DNA from: Paraphysomonas bandaiensis
Taxonomy: Eukaryota; Chrysophyceae
Direction: 5' to 3'
Length of the DNA stretch: 59,825 nt
Assembly: GCA_965644295.1 (NCBI GenBank)
Contig: CBFFRP010000057.1
Location: forward strand, 1-59,825
A model generated the notes under the pieces. It searched no databases. It worked only from the letters and a program-made list of their open reading frames with translations, and was not told the DNA's origin. The number at the start of each line of letters is the position of its first letter. Within the stretch, counting starts at the first letter, position 1. The position numbers and the translations under genes are program-made. Below, piece by piece: positions 57,584 through 59,825 of this stretch.

Positions 57584-59825
57584 ATGTGCAGTACAGCAGT
57601 TTCCAAGCAATTTCTCTACATCATATTGGTTCTATGCCGTATAGTTATGTTTCATTCTTATGCATCCGGAATGGCAGCTTCATCTGCCGTGCACAGACCT
57701 ACTAATTATTCCATCAATAATAATTTTCTGTATAAGACTGTATGTCTCCAGTCTGGAAGAAGAACGCTGATAGATACGAAAGGGAACATAGTGTGCGCAG
57801 GCTTAACACATGTTGTTGTAATATCATCTCATATAAATCACTATGGATACGGAGCAATTACATCTAGTCACATGAATTGGGCCATACCGTTAAACTCTTA
57901 TGTGCGTATAAAACATGTCCAGGCAGGTTCCGGTGGGGTAATCGTTGGAGTTGGATACTCGTATGTGTTTCTATACAATCATAGTCGCTATAAAAGTACA
58001 GATATGTGCTTAATAAAGTGCAATCGGAACGGAATTGTATGGGTAGATATTTTAGGTACATCTGGCAGTGACTACTTGACCGCAGTTGCAATCGACGATG
58101 AGGGGAGTGTATATGCGGTTGGCCATAGTAACGGTTCTTTTGTTGCAGAACCAGCAGTAGGTGTCGACATCGTAGTCGTAAAATATTCTCACAGTGGAGA
58201 AAGACTATGGGTGGACCAGATTGTAGCCCCTAGAAATGAATTCGCTAATGCAGTTAGTGTTGACACTATTGGCTCTATCTATGTCGCTGGCTATGTAAGC
58301 TGGAGTTACGGTACAAAGACAACGGTTTTTCTGATCAAGTACAGCTCACAAGGTCGCCACCTGTGGATGAGGTATATTGTCTGCTTCTTTACCCGTATCT
58401 GTGATATATTACGGCTGTTCTTTGGTAGGTACTTGTCGACTGACGTCAGTCGCGATTGGATGTTCGGGATCTTGTTGGATCATTCATCAAACGTGATTGT
58501 CTATGGACAGAAAACTATAAGCAGTGGATCTACAACTGGTATATCACCATCAGGATATTTTCTTGGAAAATTTACCCGCAACGGTGAAATTGGCGTGAAT
58601 GTAACAACAAGTGCAGTTGGCGTTGATCTTTTCGTGATGGACAGTGCAGTAGATTCGAACAATGCAGTGTATTCTGCGGGATACTCAATACACTCATCTG
58701 AAAACGGTGGAGCCAACAATATCCAGTTATTTTTATCAAAAGTCGGAACTGATAATGTGGTATGGATGTGTACAGTGCTCTGTTTTATGCATTCTCACAT
58801 ACTTTTTTTGTAGGTGGAATGGGTGAAATTCAAGGCATCAGATAACTTTGATAGTGTTCTTGGCGTCCAGCTGAATGTCGATAGTAAGTATGTGTATGCA
58901 TTTGGTTGCACAACAGGGACTACCGAAGAAGAGTCGTCGTTGGTTTTTTCGAGTAGTCCGTTCAACACATTTAGTAATCATGACAGCTCCGCCTTATCGT
59001 ACTCAGTGCAGCAGAGCAGTGCACTCTGTGATTTTGTGCGATTTACATCTGTGGGTTCCATATTTTCGAGCAGACCTGGATCTGAATGGTCGTGTAGTAC
59101 GGTGTCCTTTGTGTGTTACTGGGAAGGGGTTGTATGTGTCAATGATAGTGTGGTGTCGATTTCCTTGCCGTCGCGCGGTATCTTAGGATCAATTCCCTCT
59201 TCTCTCGGTTTAATCACCAGTCTTCGCACCCTCAACCTGTCTAATAACTCTTTAAGTGGGCCACTTCCATCTACAGTAGGCAGTCTCACTCTCCTACAAT
59301 CGCTTTTACTTCAAAATAATTTGTTGTCCGGACAGTTTCCATCATCGTTATGCGTGCTGTCATCTCTGTCACATCTCAATATTAGTCATAACAATCTCTC
59401 TGGAATACTACCTTCGTCTATAGGAAACTTACGATCTCTAACTTATTTGAATGTTGCACACAATGAAATAAAAGGGGTTGTACCCGCACAGTTCGCTTCT
59501 ATGATTTCTCTGCGACAGTTGATATTGTCCGGAAATAATATGGATAATACTTACCCAATAGACTTATGCCAGTTACCTTTCCTCACAGTATTTTATCTAA
59601 CCAACAATGAGCGTCACCTATGCATGGACTCACCTAAAAACTCAAACTTCAATAAAATTGAGTTTCCTTCAGAAGATGAAAACAACGTGAAACACATGGA
59701 TGATTCAGTGGAGAAAAAAAGTAACAGAGAGACCACAAAAACTACATCGTCCATCATCGGCACGTTACTACCAATATCAATTCCTGTTCTCAATCCAACA
59801 ACAAATGTTCCATCAGCATTACCAA
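57584..59825 (+). CDS. secreted/surface SBBP-repeat and leucine-rich-repeat protein, 3' end beyond window
   Basis: Exons are 57584-58371, 58429-58759 and 58814 onward; the introns (57 and 54 bp) are GT-AG and 3n long. A hydrophobic start (FLYIILVLCRIVMF) acts as signal peptide or anchor. Residues about 40-380 contain SBBP-type beta-propeller repeats (LTAVAIDDEGSVYAVGHSNG, ANAVSVDTIGSIYVAGYVSW, each followed by ...VVKYSHSGERLWV-like strands). From about residue 488 come plant-like LRRs with an N-cap (CYWEGVVC) and repeats such as SLRTLNLSNNSLSGPLPSTV, LLQSLLLQNNLLSGQFPSSL, LSHLNISHNNLSGILPSSIG and LTYLNVAHNEIKGVVPAQFA. The window ends in a Ser/Thr/Pro-rich stalk (TTKTTSSIIGTLLP). A transmembrane segment or kinase may follow but is not visible. 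Confidence 0.85.

Noticed and set aside
1-59825. tRNA or rRNA genes, CRISPR arrays
   Set aside because: No GTTCRAnYC-type T-arm with a matching cloverleaf, no rRNA motif and no spaced repeat array was found; simple repeats here have no unique spacers.

Overview
This is a nuclear window from a microbial eukaryote. Coding genes are interrupted by short GT-AG introns (about 40-140 bp), all three stop codons are used normally, genes lie on both strands, and intergenic DNA is AT-rich and full of CATA/TATG/GTATAC simple sequence. A CFAP100-type axonemal protein implies motile cilia or flagella. The mix of an MLO-like membrane protein, plant-like LRRs, SBBP repeats, a PH-Costars protein and a prenylated G-gamma subunit fits a flagellated protist. 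I lean towards a stramenopile, but this is inference and the lineage is not proven. Most genes here are split into exons. I rebuilt them by eye from splice sites and phase, and each rebuilt coding sequence closes to a whole number of codons.

Layout: 1-1990, an AT-rich block with a NUMOD4/HNH/AP2 homing-endonuclease ORF and a run of strong hairpins, unlike the rest of the window. 1992-3750, LTO1 (-), a 72-residue G-gamma gene in three small exons (+), and a small unknown (-). 3751-5792, a transposable element. 5793-8021, a TPR protein (-). 10084-13333, a large IQ-motif protein (-), separated by a giant TATG array from a PH-Costars protein (+, 14444-16826). 17039-18445, a second element copy. 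18722-21943, a divergent pair: the SNARE SEC22 (-) and a protein with a PP1-docking motif (+). 23287-25020, CFAP100 (+). 25950-27003, a rearranged element copy carrying an ATP-grasp pseudogene. 27254-29400, AIP1/WDR1 (-). 30455-34855, an unknown gene (-) divergent from an F-box/kelch gene (+). 35290-36782, a third element copy. 37604-40789, an MLO-like protein with two EF-hands (-, 11 exons). 42866-43833, an ankyrin protein (-). 45932-46051, a hAT-type MITE. 46516-47993, eIF3e (-). 50851-54492, the splicing helicase PRP5/DDX46 (-), separated by a pure CATA array from a coiled-coil protein (+, 55266-55793). 57584-end, the 5' part of an SBBP/LRR surface protein (+).

The genes are unrelated housekeeping, cytoskeletal, ciliary and signalling genes, not an operon or cluster. 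Shared themes are actin dynamics (AIP1, Costars), membrane traffic and signalling (SEC22, G-gamma, MLO/EF-hand, surface LRR protein) and cilia (CFAP100, perhaps the IQ and coiled-coil proteins). The most unusual items are an element family with conserved ends but unrelated, partly gene-derived interiors; the EF-hand tail on the MLO-like protein; the PH-Costars fusion; giant tetranucleotide arrays in two divergent promoters; and a recurrent CTGTATAC / TACTGCTGTA word upstream of most genes.
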